Below, piece by piece: positions 15,928 to 17,018 of a DNA stretch of 17,018 bases (positions within the stretch are counted from its first letter, which is position 1; each line of letters begins with the position of its first letter). The stretch lies in assembly GCA_013695885.1 (NCBI GenBank), contig JACCZP010000257.1, positions 1-17,018 of the forward strand. The letters are read 5' to 3'. The notes under the pieces are model-generated. The model worked only from the letters and a program-made list of their open reading frames with translations, was not told the DNA's origin and did no database searches. This stretch comes from Thermoleophilaceae bacterium. Lineage in GTDB: Bacteria > Actinomycetota > Thermoleophilia > Solirubrobacterales > Thermoleophilaceae. The position numbers and the translations under genes were made by a program.

Positions 15928-16476
15928 CTACGAGGCGCTGCGCAGCGCCTCGAGCACCTCTTCGGTCGGGGCGTTGTCCGCTGCGTCCTCGTTGTAGTGG
16001 GCGTACGCTGCGCGTCCGTCGCGACCGATCACGAAGGTGGCCGGCCGGATCGATACGTCGCCCCCCTGGGGGCTCCCGACGAAGTGGCCCTTGAACGCCG
16101 CCTTGACGGTCGGCACCAGGGTCTGGACGCCGAGGTACTCCTTGACGCCGCCCTTCCCGAGGCCGACGGCGCGGTAGCCCTCGATCTCGGGATCGCCGAG
16201 GCAGTCGAAGGGCACGTCGCGCTCCCGGCAGAAGTCCCGTGTGTCGGTGCCGTGGTACTGGAAGACGGCCAGCACGTCGCCGCCCGCGGACCGGATGTCC
16301 TCGTGGGCCTCACCCAACTGGGCGAGGTGCTCGCGGCAGTGGGGTCAGCCGAAGTGGCGCTCGAAGGCCACCACGAGCGGGCCCTGCTCCCAGCGCTCCC
16401 GCAGGGAGACCCGACCCTCGGCGGTCTCGAGCGCGATGTCGGGGAACTCGTCCCCGATGGAGAGCTGCTCGGGCAT
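15928..16476 (-). CDS. Predicted selenocysteine-containing peroxiredoxin-like protein (AhpC/TSA-type, U-x-x-C)
   Basis: Read from ATG 16476 to TAG 15928 this gives 182 residues if the in-frame TGA at 16347-16345 is selenocysteine (Sec44). The N-terminus (MPEQLSIGDEFPDIALETAE, then LVVAFERHFG) and the segment after the TGA (PHCREHLAQL) form one continuous thioredoxin-like domain. In peroxiredoxin-like homologues the motif is usually GCPFCR; here it is G-U-P-H-C-R, so TGA replaces the first, attacking cysteine and Cys47 is the resolving partner. Cys84 (DFCRERDVPFDC) and Cys92 follow, then SIRPATFVIGRDGRAAYAHYNE, typical of redoxins. A SECIS-like hairpin follows the TGA. The likely role is thiol-dependent peroxide or disulfide reduction; the donor is unknown. 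A gene finder without Sec would call only a truncated 129-residue frame from GTG 16317. A nonsense mutation or sequencing error is the alternative. Confidence 0.82.
15931..15952. repeat. Perfect 22-bp palindrome at the 3' end of the redoxin gene
   Basis: The half-site CGAGGCGCTGC (15931-15941) is followed directly by its exact reverse complement (15942-15952). It ends one base from the stop codon (15928-15930) and encodes the last residues of the protein. As RNA it would fold into a tight GC hairpin of at least 9 bp and may end or protect the transcript. No U-tract follows. Confidence 0.5.
16308..16327 (-). promoter_or_regulatory. Candidate bacterial SECIS element
   Basis: In the redoxin mRNA, arms CCUCGCCC (16327-16320) and GGGUGAGG (16315-16308) pair along all 8 positions (one G-U wobble), enclosing an AGUU loop. 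The stem starts 18 nt and the loop lies 26-29 nt after the UGA. This meets the published bacterial SECIS pattern as I recall it: loop 16-37 nt from UGA, a short apical loop, and G among its first two bases. The element would recruit SelB with selenocysteyl-tRNA to decode UGA at 16347-16345. The fit is by eye; folding has not been computed. Confidence 0.72.
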
Positions 16477-16500
16477 GCGCGGATCGGCATACTAGCCCGG
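16477..16500. promoter_or_regulatory. 24-bp divergent promoter region, both genes apparently near-leaderless
   Basis: Only 24 bp separate the start codons of the redoxin (ATG 16476, minus) and the acyl-CoA dehydrogenase (GTG 16501, plus). Overlapping -10-like hexamers are visible: CATACT (16488-16493, plus), 7 nt before the GTG, and TAGTAT (16494-16489, minus), 12 nt before the ATG. Neither start has a Shine-Dalgarno site. The -35 regions would lie inside the opposite coding sequences. Confidence 0.4.
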
Positions 16501-17018
16501 GTGACGGCCACCGCTCCGAGGCCGCCCGCACGGCGGGACGCCGCGCCGTTCGCCACCCACGAGGTGGCCAACCAGGTACCGCCGCTCGAGGATCTCGACC
16601 TCTTCGGGACCAACCGGCCGCTGGTCGAGGCCCTCGACCGCGAGGGCTCCGGATGGGCCCGCGAGCGAGCGCACGCGGTCGGCCGCGAGTTCGGGAGAGC
16701 CGAGGTGCTCGCGCTCGGCACGCTCGCCAACGAGCATCCGCCGCGTCTGTACACCCACGACCGCTTCGGGCGTCGTGTCGACGAGGTCGAGTTCCACCCG
16801 GCGTGGCACGAGCTGCTCGCGCGGGCCACCCGTCACGAGATCCACTCGCTCCCGTGGCGGGAGCCGCGCGCCGGGGCACACGCCGCGCGGGCCGCGCTGT
16901 TCATGACCTCCGCGCAGGCCGAGGCGGGCACGGGGTGCCCACTGTCGATGACCTACTCGGCGGTGCCGGCGCTGAGGACCCAGCCTGAGCTGGCGGCCGA
17001 ATGGGAGCCGCTGCTTGT
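16501..17018 (+). CDS. Acyl-CoA dehydrogenase family protein, AidB-like, N-terminal part
   Basis: The 172 visible codons from GTG 16501 begin MTATAPRPPARRDAAPFATH and continue with the characteristic start of AidB-like acyl-CoA dehydrogenases: THEVANQVPPLEDLDLFGTN, ANEHPPRLYTHDRFGRRVDE, VEFHPAWHELL, PWREPRAGAHAARAALFM and GTGCPLSMTYSAVPALR. These FAD proteins oxidise acyl-CoA thioesters. E. coli AidB is instead linked to the alkylation response, and the true substrate here is unknown. The FAD-binding and catalytic segments lie beyond the window (family length about 540 residues). No ATG occurs before residue 135, so GTG 16501 is the likely start, probably on a leaderless transcript. It is divergent from the selenoprotein gene. 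Confidence 0.87.
   Translation, partial: MTATAPRPPARRDAAPFATHEVANQVPPLEDLDLFGTNRPLVEALDREGSGWARERAHAVGREFGRAEVLALGTLANEHPPRLYTHDRFGRRVDEVEFHPAWHELLARATRHEIHSLPWREPRAGAHAARAALFMTSAQAEAGTGCPLSMTYSAVPALRTQPELAAEWEPLL

Noticed and set aside
15928..16317. Short 129-residue redoxin starting at GTG 16317
   Set aside because: This start would delete the first strand, the active-site loop and both redox residues. The upstream frame from ATG 16476 is clearly homologous, with only the TGA between.
16308..16476. Redoxin as a pseudogene through a nonsense mutation
   Set aside because: Not excluded, but less likely: the stop falls exactly at the Sec-compatible position, the downstream frame is intact and a SECIS-like hairpin is present.

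Overview
The window is very GC-rich, densely coding bacterial chromosome with many GTG starts, 4-base stop/start overlaps and few clear Shine-Dalgarno sites. Gene content (LCP-family protein with an unusual C-terminal module, GDP-mannose and UDP-glucuronate genes, CtaG, an AidB-like acyl-CoA dehydrogenase) suggests a high-GC actinobacterium, possibly of the Thermoleophilia. That placement is inference; no rRNA or tRNA marker is present.

Layout. Positions 1-1169 (minus strand) hold comF followed by hpf, an order common upstream of secA. Positions 1264-3748 (plus strand) hold a tiny proline-rich ORF, ctaG and a predicted dual-domain wall hydrolase, each joined to the next by a GTGA overlap. From 3855 to 16476 every gene is on the minus strand. 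Read in transcription order they are: a thioredoxin-fold redoxin (16476-15928), an M20 peptidase (15821-14703), an LCP-family wall/polysaccharide ligase (14689-13256), UDP-glucose dehydrogenase (13179-10369), a sugar-1-phosphate nucleotidyltransferase (10292-9258), a phosphoglucose/phosphomannose isomerase (9261-8200), a MerR regulator (8170-7814), two tandem S-adenosylhomocysteine hydrolase paralogues (7762-6305 and 6274-4931) and a second nucleotidyltransferase (4847-3855). A divergent acyl-CoA dehydrogenase starts at 16501 and leaves the window.

How they fit together. The isomerase, two nucleotidyltransferases, UDP-glucose dehydrogenase and LCP protein form a nucleotide-sugar and surface-glycopolymer block. 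MerR and the two hydrolases form an activated-methyl-cycle block inside it.

Two features stand out. (1) The redoxin gene has an in-frame TGA exactly where the first cysteine of its CxxC motif belongs. A perfect 8-bp hairpin follows, with the loop 26-29 nt downstream and a G in the loop, as in bacterial SECIS elements, so it is a predicted selenoprotein (U-P-H-C). (2) The UDP-glucose dehydrogenase gene is split by a 484-residue intein with intact splicing residues and LAGLIDADG endonuclease motifs. It sits immediately before the catalytic cysteine, so that cysteine is also the +1 splicing residue.
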